Shown here piece after piece: positions 63,649 to 64,000 of a stretch of DNA of 64,000 nucleotides. Made by a program: the position numbers and the translations under genes. A model generated the notes under the pieces. That model had not been told where the DNA came from. It did no database searches and saw only the letters and a list, made by a program, of their open reading frames with translations. Source of the DNA: Micromonospora avicenniae (GTDB lineage Bacteria; Actinomycetota; Actinomycetes; Mycobacteriales; Micromonosporaceae); the NCBI RefSeq assembly GCF_900156065.1, contig NZ_FTNF01000018.1, forward strand, positions 46,252 through 110,251, written 5' to 3'. Position 1 is the stretch's first letter. Each line of letters opens with the position of its first letter.

Positions 63649-63756
63649 CCGTGAACACCCCCCCGTGTTTCACGGAGTGCCCACAGACTTCCCCCCTTTT
63701 TGCTTTTCGAAGCGCCGGTTCGTGGCGCTGACCCACACCCCCCCCCTGGTGGGTCA
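63649..63756 (+). promoter_or_regulatory. Structured 5' leader with two hairpins
   Basis: Hairpin 1: CCGTGAACAC (63649-63658) with GTGTTTCACGG (63665-63675), one bulge, C-only loop. Hairpin 2: TGACCCAC with GTGGGTCA (63729-63756) around a run of C. The second ends about 9 bases before the GAAGGAG ribosome site. No known riboswitch class was recognised. Confidence 0.5.
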
Positions 63757-63780
63757 TCACCCCTGAAGGAGCTTTGATCA

Positions 63781-64000
63781 TGAACACGATCATGCGGAAG
63801 AGCATTCTCGGTATCGCTGGTCTCGCGTTCGCCGGTGGCATCGCCGGCGGCCCGATCGCCGCCCACGCCGCCACCCCGGCGGTGGACGCCAAGCCCGTCG
63901 CGGTGGTGCAGTCGGACAAGAAGCCGGCCGTGGACACCGCGAAGCTGATCCCCCACGGCACCCAGGGCGCCCAGTCGCACATCGCCGTGGACGACGAGCA
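63781..64000 (+). CDS. Secreted protein, N-terminal part (truncated by window end)
   Basis: The first 73 residues of an exported protein. The signal peptide has a basic start (MNTIMRKS), a hydrophobic core (ILGIAGLAFAGGIAGG) and a probable cleavage after AHA (about residue 30). The mature start is Ala/Val/Lys-rich and ends in HGTQGAQSHIAVDDEQ, a segment I associate with Micromonosporaceae secreted lysozyme/transglycosylase-like proteins, whose catalytic domain would lie beyond the window. GAAGGAG lies 9 bases before the ATG. The long leader with SigR-like motifs suggests stress-controlled expression. The family assignment is inference from the N-terminus only. Confidence 0.75.

Noticed and set aside
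63301..63780. c-di-AMP (ydaO) riboswitch upstream of the secreted gene
   Set aside because: Looked for because wall-hydrolase genes often carry one; the conserved ydaO blocks are not present.

Overview
The window is high-GC actinobacterial DNA (GTG/TTG starts, extensive ATGA/GTGA gene overlaps). DUF397/DUF5753 regulators, an EccB protein, DUF2267, and a secreted lysozyme-like protein at the right edge suggest Micromonosporaceae, probably Micromonospora or a close relative. The taxonomic call is inference from gene content; no rRNA or tRNA gene was seen.

Layout. 0-13.6 kb holds housekeeping and small accessory genes: a DUF3592 membrane protein, GNAT, VOC, pyrE, a polytopic membrane protein, folD behind a ZTP riboswitch, a secreted pseudo-lysozyme/ricin-lectin protein, a TetR regulator with a dienelactone hydrolase, an acyl-CoA dehydrogenase, a spermidine-synthase-like protein, an orphan eccB and a methyltransferase. 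13.7-20.4 kb is a carbohydrate locus: an ABC importer operon (two permeases and a binding lipoprotein) diverging from a dehydrogenase, a TIM-barrel isomerase and a GH63/MGH1-like glycosidase. NUDIX and DUF2267 genes follow.

21.7-47.2 kb is a hybrid NRPS-PKS biosynthetic gene cluster on the plus strand, almost wholly translationally coupled. In order it encodes A-PCP-KS (with the AT apparently excised), a type II thioesterase fused to a LanB-like (lantibiotic dehydratase N-terminal) domain, A-PCP-C-PCP, KS-AT-KR-DH-ACP, a SyrP-like Fe(II)/2-oxoglutarate hydroxylase, an MbtH protein, C-A(Asn)-PCP, and C-A(Ser)-PCP-TE fused to an MFS exporter. The terminal TE has Cys in place of the nucleophilic Ser. 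My reading is a short acyl- or ketide-extended peptide ending in (hydroxy)Asn-Ser, possibly released by the Cys-TE as a strained lactone, with an unexplained tRNA-dependent LanB-type step. This is the best candidate for an undescribed system in the window. A serpin gene lies convergently just beyond the cluster.

48.7-62.7 kb holds a PemK/MazF-like toxin, an ArsR-SRPBCC operon with tandem operators, a small CxxC protein, a three-enzyme fusion (NodB deacetylase, GT2 synthase, acyltransferase-3) with its proline-rich partner, a GGDEF cyclase, a DUF397/XRE pair, a membrane Ser/Thr kinase, a MOSC protein, a DedA protein and a NarL-type two-component pair. 62.7-63.8 kb is repeat-rich non-coding DNA: four 41-bp tandem repeats, then four tandem SigR-like promoter motifs ahead of a truncated secreted-protein gene.
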